A stretch of 64,000 nucleotides of DNA from Vesta saturnalis (GCA_036346205.1 JARFJB010001945.1:2950001-3014000); one strand, 5' to 3'; counted from the stretch's first letter, positions 21,543 to 32,423 are shown. Numbers and translations: made by a program. Notes: generated from the letters alone by a model not told the origin.

Positions 21543-22641
21543 ATGGATAACAAGGAAATGATATTAAAGAAAAAAATTATTCAGGCTCGTAAAATAATAC
21601 AGCAGAAGTATAACAGTATTAAGACTGCTCGCATTGATAATGAAAGAACATTTGAAAGTACTTATAAGCCTTTAATAGAACCTCTAACTGAAATAGTAAA
21701 TAAAATCGATAAAAAAACACCTAAAAAGGAGTCTATTGGCGTTAAACCCAAAAAACCACCCGTATTCATATTTCCAAGGAAGCACGCTACTATCCCCACT
21801 AGTCTGCTAGCTCAAGTTCAACGGACCCCAGGCCTCACTCCATTAGGTGATTCAAGTAAGGGTGCTACTAGTCCACTAGCTCAGCTTCCGTTTTTTCAAA
21901 GAAATCCTCCCCCAAGTCTTCCATCTTTCTTAGATACATCCGTCGTGGGAGAGATTAATACTGGGGAGGAAGAAGAAGAACTGTCTAGTATCGCAGATGA
22001 TTCCCATAATGAACCCATCTCAGAAGAATTTCTCGAGCAGTACAATGAATTGCCGCGTGTATGTGTTGAACGTATTTTGAAGAATGCTGAAGGTGATATT
22101 GATCATACGTATGGAGTCCACTATGATACCAAAACTGACAAATGGACAATTGGTAATACGCCCATCACAATTAAAGGAGACGACAATTATTAAAGGTGTC
22201 ACGTATAAAGGGACTCCAGGATTATATGATCTGCTTATTATGAATGAACCCGATTTAAGTCTAGTAAAGTCAACAGATAGAAAAAAATATAGAACTATAT
22301 TAGAGGCTACGAATGTAGTAAGGCGAGATTATGACGTAAGTGCACAGATTCGAGGAAGCCGCAGCAGAAAGTATACACAAATAATACAACCCTTGCTATC
22401 ATCATCATCATTATTATCACCCACGACCAAGGGAGGTGGAGCTATGTTTTTTAAGGAATTAACAAACAGACCCATTGAATATAAATATTGGAATGATATA
22501 CATGAACTAATTCGTGATCTGGAGGTATTGTGGGCAGAAAAATTAGCGGGAAACACAGGTGTTGTAAATGACATAATATCAATTGCAGAAGAACTATATG
22601 AAGATGGATACATTGAAAAAACCGAACAACCGCTTTTTTAA
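21543..22641 (+). pseudogene. PY-like Polinton protein, one frameshift
   Basis: The gene starts at the ATG at 21543 (MDNKEM). The first frame runs to the TAA at 22191-22193 and the second resumes at about 22186 and ends at 22641, so one base was lost in a short A/T run. The encoded protein would have about 365 residues. The N-terminal half starts with a Lys-rich helix, then a Pro-rich and acidic linker (EEEEEL). The conserved block TYGVHYD..TDKWTIGNTPITI followed by GVTYKGTPGLYDLL is found in Polinton PY-type proteins and related ORFs. The function is unknown; conservation across Polintons suggests a structural or morphogenetic role. Confidence 0.7.
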
Positions 22642-22656
22642 ACTATATAAATGAGA
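22642..22656 (+). promoter_or_regulatory. TATA box upstream of fibre-like gene
   Basis: AACTATATAAATGAG directly follows the end of the PY-like gene and lies about 40 bp before the next ATG (22687). Similar TATATAAAT sites precede the penton and ATPase genes, so individual late genes may have their own TATA promoters. Confidence 0.4.
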
Positions 22657-22686
22657 ATGCATTGATGTCGACATGTCACAACTAAA

Positions 22687-23124
22687 ATGCCCCTTGACAA
22701 ATTTGGACGTTCATATGTCCAGTATCAGTTAAAGAAACTAGCCCCTCAGTTTAAACTGATTGATGCTAATCAATTTGATATTAAGAATAAGAGACTCAGC
22801 AATGTGGCCGATCCCACAGATCCTCAAGATGTCATCACTAAGCAATACTATTTATCAACAAGGTTCGATTTGGATGGAAATCGTTTGACACAGTTGGCAG
22901 ACCCTGAAGAAGATGGTGATGCTATAAGTAAAGGATACCTTGATTTCTGTTTACAAGCAGTTCAGAAAACTTTCAAAGGAAACGCTAACGCTCATCTAGC
23001 GCTGGAGGAAAAACTACATCAACTTAAAGAAATTGTGGATAAATTAGCACCATGTCCAAATTACAACTCGTCAACGAATTGCACAAACCTGCACGAAAAA
23101 ATTTTAAACGAAGGCGAACAATAA
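22687..23124 (+). CDS. Fibre-like repeat protein
   Basis: An intact 145-residue ORF begins at the ATG at 22687. Two copies of a tail-fibre-type repeat are visible: NKRLSNVADPTDPQDVITK at residues 35-53 and NRLTQLADPEEDGDAISK at residues 65-82. The general pattern is RL-x-x-[VL]-ADP-x-x-x-x-DA-[IV]-[ST]-K, followed by an aromatic. This pattern is well known from trimeric phage tail fibres. The region after residue 85 looks helical and could be a trimerising coiled coil. A receptor-binding spike at the capsid vertex is a reasonable inference. The 3' end overlaps the integrase start by 73 nt. Confidence 0.6.
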   Translation: MPLDKFGRSYVQYQLKKLAPQFKLIDANQFDIKNKRLSNVADPTDPQDVITKQYYLSTRFDLDGNRLTQLADPEEDGDAISKGYLDFCLQAVQKTFKGNANAHLALEEKLHQLKEIVDKLAPCPNYNSSTNCTNLHEKILNEGEQ

Positions 23125-23884
23125 TTAGAGGTTTTGATGATCTTTGGCAAGCAGATTTAGCTGAATTTAACACATATGCCAAACAAAATAAGGGTTATAA
23201 GTATATATTAGTGGTTATCGACTGTTTTTCGAAATACGTATGGACTAAAGGATTAAAAACGAAAACAGGTCAAGAAGTTACCAAGGCCATGCAAACAATC
23301 TTCAAAAAAGGACAGAAACCTACCAATTTGCAGACAGATGCAGGAAAAGAATTCTACAATGAGCATTTTACTAAACTAATGCATCGTTATGGAGTCAATC
23401 ATTACTCTACCTATAGCACAAAGAAGGCTGCAATTGCGGAACGTGTTATCAGAACCATTAAGGGTGCTCTATATAAGTCATTCAGCCTACAAGGCACATA
23501 CAAATGGATTGATACAATTGATACCATAACCATGTATTATAACAATCGTAAGCATAGAACTATCGGAATGAAGCCCAAAGATGTTGGTAATCATACAAAG
23601 ATCGAGGCTTACACTAACATAAAAATATTCGATAGGAATCGATATTCTGTGGGTGACATAGTACGAATCAGTAAATTTAATAATATTTTCGCCAAAGGAT
23701 ACACACCCAATTGGTCTAGTGAACTATTTAAGATTGTGAAAGTTCGCATTACTAACCCCACTACGTACATGCTGGAAGACATGAAGGGAAAGCCTGTACT
23801 GGGAGGGTTTTATGAACATGAATTACAAAAAACGAATTATCCCGAGGTATCTCTAGTAGAAAAAGTGCTTCGCTCCAAGAATAA

Positions 23885-24804
23885 TTTTTTTTTTTTTTTT
23901 TTTTTTTTATCCCAATTTATTTGCAGACTGTATAAATACATTTAACAAATGATGTGTATATATGGCATGTAGAAGACACATTAGCTATCTTCTGTAACAA
24001 ATGGTCCATAGGCCAATTTAGCTTCTAGGAAAGTTACTTAAATACTAAACCTTAAACTAATCTTAATCTACTTGATATAACTAGAATCTATTAATCAGAT
24101 CTGCCACATGTCTTTGTAGTCTTCTGTTGTTAAGGATTGGTGAGATTCAACACTAGATTGTTTGTTGCATTAAACGGTCACTGTACTTGACACTATATCG
24201 TTGGATTTCTTGTTTGACGTTGTCATTTGGAGGTCTTTTAAGATAACTGTATTCGGTACAAACCAGGAGCGTCCACGATCGTTCGTAGTACCTTCGATTG
24301 AAACCGCTCAAATATAGCAATGTTAGATTTGAGCAGTGCCCAGAGTACGATTCCATATGTCCATATCGGTTTAATGATAGATTTATATAGTAGAAGCTTG
24401 TTATTCGAGGTGAGTTTGGAATTGCGACCAACATCCAGGACATTTTGGTGTAAATGATTCCCAGTTGTTTCCTCTTTGTGAATATATGTTTGCGCCAGTA
24501 AGTCTTCTATCGAGGTGTAATCCTAGATATTTCACTTCATTTTCTTGAGGTAGTTGGTTGTTGTTTAAACTAACCGGAGGACATGTGTCTCGTCGTAGTA
24601 AACGTTATATGGAAGACTTCGACTCGTTTACTTATTCGCCATTTGTTTAGCCACTGTTGGATTCTGTTAGATTGGCTTGTAGTTTCTGGGAGGCATTAGA
24701 GGGATCACTGTCACTGGCTAGTATACGGTATCGTCGGCAAACGTTGCTGTTAACACTTCTGGGTAGCAGATCTGCCGTGTACAACAGTAGAGAAATGACG
24801 CTGC
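23885..24804 (-). mobile_element. 5'-truncated Jockey-like LINE inserted in the integrase gene
   Basis: A run of 24 T at 23885-23908 is the poly(A) tail of a reverse-strand element, preceded on that strand by AATAAATTGGGAT. The body encodes the C-terminal part of a Jockey-type reverse transcriptase. The 5' end stops inside the RT near the QGSV...LLYTADLP block, at about 24804, as usual for truncated LINE insertions. Integrase coding sequence lies directly on both sides. No clear target duplication could be fixed because the junction shares several bases with the integrase. Confidence 0.85.
24070..24804 (-). pseudogene. Jockey-type reverse transcriptase C-terminal fragment
   Basis: Reading the reverse strand, LLYTADL and a shifted ATFADD-like segment at about 24730-24790 are the RT catalytic region. 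ASDSDPSNASQKLQ, NEVKYLGLHLDRRLTG and the 24153-24443 ORF follow. In that ORF, YGHMESYSGHCSN and LKRPPNDNVKQEIQRYS match the typical thumb and C-terminus of Jockey elements, ending KYSDRL. Several stops and frameshifts are present. The endonuclease and ORF1 are absent because of 5' truncation. Confidence 0.82.
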
Positions 24805-24924
24805 TGGGGATTGGATGAAAGATCATGGATCAATAAGGATGATATTGTTTTATAACATTTAACCTGTACTTTGTGAAACAAATTACTTATATTAGTTATA
24901 TAGTTTGTAGAAAAGGATGTAGCT

Positions 24925-24995
24925 CTTAGATGAAATAAAACACACACACAAAAAATAATAGTATTTTAATTTTTAAATATTACATTTATTTTTAA
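24925..24995. terminator. Convergent polyadenylation signals
   Basis: AATAAA at 24934-24939 on the plus strand follows the integrase. TTTATT at 24985-24990, which is AATAAA on the minus strand, follows the leftward 221-aa gene. The short AT-rich gap therefore carries the 3' ends of both converging transcription units. Confidence 0.5.
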
Positions 24996-25057
24996 AATTT
25001 CATTATCTTATAAAGTGAACCTAAAGTACTTCTATAATCACTTAAATTACTGGATGG

Positions 25058-25723
25058 TCATATACCCGAATCTGGCCCACACCTCCACCCCAAGCAGGAA
25101 TTTGAATTTGTTTCACCTTTATTGATGTTGTCTAGTATCCAGTAATATATTTTGTTGTGCTCATCGTTTTCCCACGGTTGAAACTCATAGTTGATATTTT
25201 GTTTTAATAATATTTCTATCAAAATATCGAGGCACTTGTAGTTAGCATAATATGCCGATTTCTCGATACATTCAGTTATAATAAATACAGTGTCCTTGTA
25301 AGCAATATTTTCTAACATAGATTTAACATTTGTTGAATCATGAACCCTTAATAAATCATATAGATACATTTTAAGCGGTATGTCACCAAGTACATTCATA
25401 TCGTCTAAGATCCTATCTACTTTATCAAAAGTTAATGAATTGTAGCCTCTATCGGTACACAATTTCATAAAACTTTTAATGGTATCGTCTAATTTAATTT
25501 TTTTATCAAATAATGTCTTAATAATTTCATTTGCACACTTTGAGTTTATAGCACACCAGTAAAAACACTCATCAGGAATAACAATATATTGCAATATATT
25601 CAGTACAAATAAATAGGTTTCGGGGGAGGACTTCCCCATCAAAGAACGCTTCAGGTATTGTCTGTAGATTTTATCACTACTGTACCATAGCTCTTCCTGC
25701 AATTTGTCTTCTAGACTGTTCAT
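25058..25723 (-). CDS. Leftward Polinton protein of unknown function (221 aa)
   Basis: An intact ORF starts at the ATG at 25723 on the reverse strand. The protein is predicted to be largely helical, with many Leu, Ile and Lys, scattered Cys and no obvious signal peptide. Helical stretches such as DKIYRQYLKRSL and YKCLDILIEILL might suggest an alpha-solenoid, but no ankyrin, BIR or other motif is convincing. It lies downstream of PolB in the same direction, 41 nt after the PolB end, so both are probably cotranscribed. Full openness amid otherwise damaged genes is notable. I cannot assign a function. Confidence 0.6.
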   Translation of the reverse strand: MNSLEDKLQEELWYSSDKIYRQYLKRSLMGKSSPETYLFVLNILQYIVIPDECFYWCAINSKCANEIIKTLFDKKIKLDDTIKSFMKLCTDRGYNSLTFDKVDRILDDMNVLGDIPLKMYLYDLLRVHDSTNVKSMLENIAYKDTVFIITECIEKSAYYANYKCLDILIEILLKQNINYEFQPWENDEHNKIYYWILDNINKGETNSNSCLGWRCGPDSGI

Positions 25724-25764
25724 AATGATAAAATTGTTTTCTGAAACAGAAGACGAATAAAATG

Positions 25765-28700
25765 CTATGTAAAGTTAAATCCCCAAGGTCTAGTATCAGT
25801 GAAATTGAAATTTACTAATCGTTTATCATTACAAGGATTAAGTACTACTTTATTCTGTTTGATTGTAAACACATCATGTTTCTTTGATCTTATCAGATGC
25901 TGATAACGCCTTATTACGTCACCATCAAACAAAACATGTTTATAATCATTTATCGTAATCTGTTTGACGCTTGCGCGGTAGAACCCTTTGATTTTTTACA
26001 ACTTTTCATCAACCATGTAAGCATACATTTTTGCGCGAAGTCCTACAAATTCCAACATAATCGCGCCATGATTTTCATCTTTCATTAAGCCAGGGACTTT
26101 TTTATTGACTAATGGAATTCCGAAGATATTGTTGGGGTTATAATCAGATGTATCGAATTTATCAATGTCCTCTTTAATGCATTCATAGATATCGGGAACT
26201 GAAAAGGCGTATATGAGGCTATCCGTATCCATGTACAAGAGCTTAGCATTATGATCAAACTTGGGTAGCGTGTAACCGTAATGAAAATTGTATAAAAAAG
26301 TTTTTGAAACGTCTAAAACACTGAATCCTGCATATATAGGTTTATTGAAATATACTTCTAGCTTATTCATTTGAATGATAAGCATATCATTATCAAATAT
26401 TGTACAACTATGAAAATTTGGTTTTGCTATGTAAGCACGAGCACCATAGCGACCCTCCCATTTCGTTACTAAACGTATATCCTTATGTTTACGTACATTT
26501 TCCATCAGCTTCCCAAAAACGCTATTAATCATTAATTTATAAAAATTCTTATCAAATTCATTTTGAGATTGCTGGCGCATGGTGGTATTTAAATCGATAT
26601 ATTTTTTTAACCATGGGGACTGTTTAAAACGTAATATACGGTGTACTTTTACCAACTTTAATCCATATTTTAAATATACTTTCAAATTTCTGTAATGAAT
26701 TACATAATTATGTTTAGGATACAATGTAAGCAATAATTTTTTCATTTTGGAATCAGATACGGGTGGTACCATATGTTCGGGTGCCAATGGTAGATCACTA
26801 TGACTCTCATGTAATTCTATGGGATAGTCTAAATCACACTCGACTATATAGCCAATTTCTGAATCATCGGGATGGTTTATTAAATCTAAAGTTTCAAAAT
26901 TATCAACAAAAGAAAAATCACCAAATGGTAGAAATTCTGACATGGTGGCTCCATATAAATTATTTACGTCGTAGTACATTAAATACACACTTTCGGAAGT
27001 GGGATCAAATTTTTCCCCCATGTACTTATTGTTAGCTTTAGCATATCGATTAGAACATTGAGCAACACCACCTCTAATTCCTCTCTCAATAAACATCAGC
27101 ATATCAATGTCGGTAAATAGTTCTAACTGTACTTGTGTAATTTTAAGCATAGCATCGAATGCCAAACCGGGGGCTGTATAATAGTGCAGAGGATCAACTT
27201 TATAAGTACTTAAACAAGTTTGTGGAAAGTTTTCGAAAATGTCTGCTAACAATAGAACGTCCGTTTTTAGATACAAATCCGAGTAATCACCTAACGATTT
27301 AATATTAAATCTGTTCCAAACATTAACTGCATGTGCAAAACTCGCATCATTGATTTCCTCATTAGTGAGATGACTGAAAAACGCTTCCTTGGGAGGGAGT
27401 CTGGTCTCGCTTAATTTTTCCCAAGAATCGAGATATTCATAAGGAAACACACCTTTGCGAACTAGTAGTGAAAATTCTTCGGCATTGTTACAATTAGCGT
27501 GGGTAATCATTTTTTTACTATTTTCCAAATAGTCCGACAGCTTTTCAATACTACTACTCATAAATCTGAGAGAATCAATAAATCTAAACCTAATTTTAGT
27601 GCCTTGTATTACTTTCGTGAAAGAAATATATCTTTTTTTGTTTATGGGTAGCAGTGAAACTCACCGGGAACAGTAGCCAATGCTCTAATGAGGAAATGAC
27701 TATCATAACCTGACAAATTATGAAACACAACTGGCAGAATGTGGGAGTCTTTATAGTTTAGGTTACAATTCTGATGTGATGCTCCTCGAAATGCACCAGT
27801 AAAATGGTTATGATCCCTAACTTTTATATCATAATCAGTAAATGGTTTTTCGCAAATGTGGCAAATCGCGGTGCTTTCAAAGTGCTCAACCTGATTGGGA
27901 GTTAAAGTATCCATAGGTATTATTTTATTGATTATTTCGGTAGTCCAATGTTCAATACTTTGAAGCTCTTTAACAAACCATTGAATGCAATCGTTTCTTC
28001 TATAAAGTCTAAATCGTGATAAACAATCATTGTATGAACACTTCATGTAGTAAGCAATGCTGAAGGGTGTATGTTTGGAGTAAAATATCGTATTATTATC
28101 TATGTCCGTTAAATTTGTACACTTTTCCAAAATACTTTCTAAATCTGCATAAATTACAAACGGCACCTTTTCCTGGAATGTGAAATTTTTGAACTGTAGA
28201 AACTTTTCTGCTTCAATGGGCAGCTTAACAGAGCATCGATTAAGTTGATGACAGTGAATGATGTGTTTTTGTAGAACGTGATCTGAAGAAAAATGGTTCA
28301 AACATCGATAACAAATGAATTTCTTGTGCTCCTTATTCGATAGTTGTTTAGAAAAAAGAGCTGACATATTTTTAATCCACGTGAAATGATAAACAGTATT
28401 ATTTTTTGTATTAATATCACCCGCAGCTTGATAATTAGCAGAAAGTACTAAAAGATTTATGGGTTCCCTCGCACTATTTTGATTTTCACTTAATACAAAT
28501 GGTAATATAACTTTCCCCTGAATGCAAAACAAATTAATGGAGAGATTGTTTAACTGTTCAAATTTTTTTACATCATCTAGTTTAATGGGGAAGGGAGTTG
28601 AATCATAATTCAAAACATCCTTAAAATGAGGATAACTGTAAACTCTGTCTGAATGATGTTGCACGGGATATAGTGCCGATACAACGGCCCACAGGAAGCA

Positions 28701-29474
28701 AAACTCATCATCATTTTTAACATTCACTACCGCATGCTTTACTGCTATAAAGTAGGGAACTTTAACGTAAGTTGAAAGGTCGCCCCTAAATGGGACATAT
28801 CTATTAATATTCACCTTTAGATGTAATACTTCATGTAATGCCCAACCGGAATCCCTTTCGGAAAACTCCTCTAATTTTTTCTGTAATTTATAATAAACGT
28901 TTTCATTATACCACTTACGTAAATTGGTCGCAATATTGATGGCATGATTTTTTATGGTAAATGTCTTCAAGTCGGTAACGTGATTTTGAGGATGGACAAA
29001 ATTGCAGACTAAAAGGACATTCACCTTTAGCATCGATTGCCTTAGCATTAATTTAACCTTTCGTGCAAAACTATTGTATGCATTTTGTAAAAAAATAAGA
29101 GGGTTGATATTTGCTATATTGACTATAATTCCAGTAAGTAACCTACCATTAAAACATGAATCTAGAGAGTACCAACTTAATTTGCGTGTACGCTTTTTAG
29201 TGGCATTGACAGTTCCACTACCTGTTTTCTCTGAAGCGCTCTTTAACTGTTTAACTCTTATAAGATAACACTTTAGCAATGATAAATTACTTTCGAGTTT
29301 AAGCAAATTTTCGTATGTCTCTAAATAAATTTTATTTTGAATTATATTTTGCAATAGCTTAATATTAGTGTTAATACGGATGTGGTTTACAAATTCATTT
29401 TGGGTTTTCAACAATGGAATAATTCTTCTTGTTAAATTAACAATATCACTACTACTGGGTATACCCTTACTCAT
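25765..29474 (-). pseudogene. polB: Protein-primed DNA polymerase B, one frameshift and one stop
   Basis: The gene reads from the ATG at 29474 to the TAG at 25765-25767, about 1,236 codons, a normal Polinton PolB size. In order: an N-terminal Polinton-specific domain with SGWALHEVL and CFLWAVVSALYP; a zinc-finger-like CYRCLNHF..HIIHC; Exo I YADLES; an endonuclease-VII-like CHICEKPF...RDHNHFTG...CNLNYK; Exo II FHNLSGYDSHF; and Exo III LKTDVLLLADIFE. Polymerase motif A is YDVNNLYGATM, motif B KLMINSVFGKLM and motif C YMDTDS. A frameshift lies near 27650, just after the Exo II region. An in-frame TAA at 25996-25998 cuts off about 76 C-terminal residues that are still readable. It would copy the element using a terminal protein as primer. 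Confidence 0.95.
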
Positions 29475-29653
29475 AGTTACCTTCAAAACTGTATTCAACA
29501 CTGCAAGAAAATATGAAGCACACGCGCTGTCGATTATGTAGTAATGGAAACAAATATTATATTTATTATAACTGATATGTAAAAATTAAAAATTTAAGCA
29601 ACTATAGAAGTACTTTAGGTATACAATTGCAATTCTAGTCGGGAGTGCAATAT

Positions 29654-29691
29654 ACTGACTGATACAAAACTGCTCTTTATCTCCTTATATA
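29654..29691 (-). promoter_or_regulatory. TATA + TCAGT initiator promoter of PolB
   Basis: On the reverse strand TATATAAG (29691-29684) precedes ATCAGTCAGT (29663-29654). The initiator A lies about 31 bp downstream of the TATA start. The same initiator decamer with the same spacing precedes the first rightward gene. The PolB ATG lies about 185 bp downstream. Confidence 0.6.
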
Positions 29692-29760
29692 GTAATATAA
29701 ACCCAGCATTCAAGGTCCAAACTGCTTATAACTTGTTGCAAGAGCTTCAGTGTTCATAGA

Positions 29761-29999
29761 CAGATGCATATATTGCATTTTGTAGCGTTTACTGGGAACA
29801 TCTATTAACCTTGACATCAATACTGTTCTCATGACTTATGCTGCATCGCCTTTGCTTGCAGAGGTCATACATTGCACTTTGTGGCGTTTACCAAGAATAT
29901 GCATTAACTTAGCCTTGCTGACATCATGCGAAATGCCTTCTCATCTCTAGATTATGCTGCACCCATTAGAGTTCGTCACCTTTGCTTGCTCAGGTCATT
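29761..29999. repeat. Two diverged direct repeats upstream of PolB and spliced gene
   Basis: Two segments of about 108 and 130 bp follow each other. They share TTGCA[C/T]TTTGT[A/G]GCGTTTAC near the start, TTATGCTGCA in the middle and CACCTTTGCTTGC..AGGTCAT (or CGCCTTTGCTTGC) at the end. They lie in the divergent intergenic region between PolB and the spliced gene, so they may hold regulatory sites for both. Confidence 0.7.
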
Positions 30000-30105
30000 G
30001 TACTAACCACTTCCACTTGTTATCAATTTTGTTAACGTTAACAGATCTATGTGTGTATAACGTTAAAGTTTTAATTGAATACTCATTAATTATTCACCAT
30101 TGGTA

Positions 30106-30696
30106 ATGGCTTCGTCCAGTAAACAATCTAAACTTTCGCTAAAAAGACAGGCAAAACCTTGTATTTTACATGATGTTTTGGTGCGCCCATCAAATAACAC
30201 CGCACAACCAGCACCCTTCGAAGAGACCATCCCCATCATCTCCATCAGGGATAGTGATGTAGAGGATGAATTTTCGAAGTATTTCGAGAGGTATGTACAA
30301 TTTTAATTAATATTATAGTTTCCTTTCATTAATTCACAGAGAATTTTTAGTACCAATAAAATTATTCATTTTTTCAGCATAACTCCAGCAACCACGGTTA
30401 TAGCAACACCCCCACCGTTGCGAAACCTGCAATATGGAGGAAAAAATTTGGCTCTTATAGAAGGCCACCTCACACAGCAGAATGATGAGCAGGATCCACC
30501 AACCCTTCAGGCCTTTAGGGAAACAAGTATTCGGTGGTTACGAAAGCTTCACAATTACTATTTGAATAGTGAGGTGGTGGGGATGGGGCGAGTGGAAAGA
30601 CTGAATAAAGAACTGAAGGAGGCTAATCAGTGCGTGGGGCAAAATATACTAAAGACTGAAAATATATTGCTTACGTTGGAAGGGATGGATGTGTGA
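30106..30696 (+). CDS. Spliced small Polinton gene (two exons)
   Basis: Exon 1 is 30106-30290 and exon 2 is 30378-30696. The intron 30291-30377 (87 nt) has GTATGT at the donor and a T-rich tract plus CAG at the acceptor. Splicing joins AG and C into one Ser codon and keeps the frame open for 167 residues. Without splicing the frame stops at 30304. The first true ATG is 30106. The N-terminus is basic, the middle Pro/Thr-rich and acidic. The C-terminal half is helical with ERLNKELKEANQC, a possible coiled coil. No known domain is recognised. It is transcribed divergently from PolB. AATAAA at 30749 could end the transcript. Confidence 0.7.
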
Positions 30697-31138
30697 TGTG
30701 TTTAATATGTTTTTTTTGTTGAATTTATTGTTTCTTCTCATTCTAAAAAATAAATATAAATTGATTTTTATATTTTTATTATTTTTCGTGAATTATTCTC
30801 ATTATCCAAAAAAAAAAAAAATTTACTACAGCTAAAAAATGTGAGTGATAGTCCAAGTTGCGCTAGAAAAGTGAAATGATCTACGTTAAGGAAACAATTG
30901 AAAACATCTGGAAGTCTGACTTACTCTTGTATAAATTTCTACATCAAAGTAAAGCAGTCCTTTTTGCAAATTTTAAGTGCATGTTGCGTTACAAATTTAT
31001 TTATTGTAAAATATGCATATAAATAAAGTATGAAAATATAGTACAGTTAAAAGTGAGAAAAAGCTTGCGTTAAATAAAAGCCAACACAGTTCCCAAAAGC
31101 ATGTAAATCCGAAAACTTTACATCATGCATTTATGCAG

Positions 31139-31634
31139 TACAAATGACACAATTGCATTCATACATTTGCAAATCCCGTTTCATTTTACAAATATGTTAA
31201 AGTTTTGGAATAACAGGTAAATATACCTTAGGAATGTAGAAGTAAGCAATTTTTTGTGTGCTTGAAATGTTTAAAGATAAATAAATATACTCTTTTTATC
31301 ATAGCAGTGTAATCGATAAGTCAAAAATTCTGAATTTTTGTCTACAGACTAAACAAATAACAGCGCAAAAGATAGAAGTTCCAAAATTTTCTCAAAACTA
31401 AAATAAGTTAAAAAAAAAGAAATATATTTTCTCAATGACAGTTATGTGTAAGTATACGGTTTTAATCGCTTAATAAATCACAACTCGATAATCCTTTACC
31501 CAAAAATTCTGAATTTTTGTCTATAGACTAAACAAATAACAGCGCAAAGGATAGCAGTTAAATAAATTCGGAATTTTAAAATCTACAAATGACACAATTG
31601 CATTCATACATTTACAAATCCCGTTTCAAAGTTG
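31139..31634. repeat. 50-bp direct repeats flanking the left array
   Basis: ACAAATGACACAATTGCATT and the following 30 bp occur at about 31139-31190 and again at about 31584-31634, bracketing the left repeat array. Confidence 0.8.
31215..31565 (+). repeat. Left arm: two ~180-bp units, plus orientation
   Basis: The core TCTAYAGACTAAACAAATAA followed by CAGCGCAAARGATAG occurs at about 31340 and 31520, spaced about 180 bp. The flanking 60-100 bp of each unit is also shared. The whole block is the reverse complement of the three-unit block at 32640-33180. Confidence 0.88.
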
Positions 31635-31763
31635 TAATGTAAATTGATGACAGATAAAAATAGAATGTTCGCTAAATGCTTAAAATGCTTTCAAAGCAAA
31701 ATAACTGCGTTCATTATCCTACAATTATTATTAACGCTGCATCGAAAATTAAAAAGTAAGTCA

Positions 31764-31932
31764 TGTTTTAAGTGCTATTTGTTGTTTCAAAATTGAATTG
31801 GGTAATTTAAAGAACATTTAGATACATTACATGGATAAATTGCATGCATTTGTTTCTTCTGAGCTTACGTAAGTACAAAAAGGTGTGTTTTAAGTGCTTT
31901 TTGTTGTTTCAAAATGGAATTGGCTAATTTAA
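31764..31932. repeat. Direct repeat inside the spacer between arrays
   Basis: TTTTAAGTGCTATTTGTTGT and the following 25 bp at about 31764-31808 recur with few changes at about 31886-31932. Confidence 0.7.
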
Positions 31933-32383
31933 GTGTTATTTTTTCATATTTTGATAAATTTATACATGAAAATGATAAATGGTCACTTATAAAATACAAC
32001 TGCGTTTTGAGAATTAGGTGCAAATTTTAAAATTTCAGGAGCGCATTTTTCTAGGATTTTACTAACCCCCTCCCCCACATCCCCTCCTACACCCTGCCCC
32101 GGAGGAAGTCCACATCGACTCGTCTTTTATCTCTTTCCATTGATATGTACATACATCTTTACTTACATCACACACATTCAAACATACATGACTTTCATAG
32201 TTCAAGTACACGTCTATCGTTGTTTACACAACAATAATTGCAATTCAACATTCCATTCTAGTACAGTACTTGTAATTCTATTTGAATATAACATTACAAA
32301 TCATACTGATAATACTATATGGGTGCATTTTGCAATTGCATGCTTTTTACTCATTACGAATACAATCCATTTAACATGAGTTG

Positions 32384-32390
<7 letters not shown>

Positions 32391-32420
<30 letters not shown>
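32391..32420. repeat. (TA)n microsatellite
   Basis: A TA array of 15 units lies in the spacer between the inverted arrays. Confidence 0.9.

Positions 32421-32423
<3 letters not shown>

Larger units (their letters stand above)
23052..24855 (+). pseudogene. RVE-type integrase, chromodomain split by a LINE
   Basis: The ATG at 23052 opens an intact 277-codon frame to 23884. The DDE core shows QADLAEF (first D), LQTDAGKEF (second D) and AIAERVIRTIK (E), with 33 residues between second D and E by my count. YNNRKHRTIGMKP and the SH3-like C-terminal part follow. The chromodomain begins LVEKVLRSK and then meets the poly-T of an inserted LINE at 23885. Beyond it, DERSWINKDDIVL followed by TAA at 24853-24855 is the readable end of the same chromodomain. 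The enzyme would integrate the element with a 6-bp stagger. The insertion destroys the C-terminus. Confidence 0.92.

Noticed and set aside
29002..29268. 88-aa plus-strand ORF within PolB
   Set aside because: Antisense to the polymerase N-terminal domain, which is clearly coding on the minus strand.
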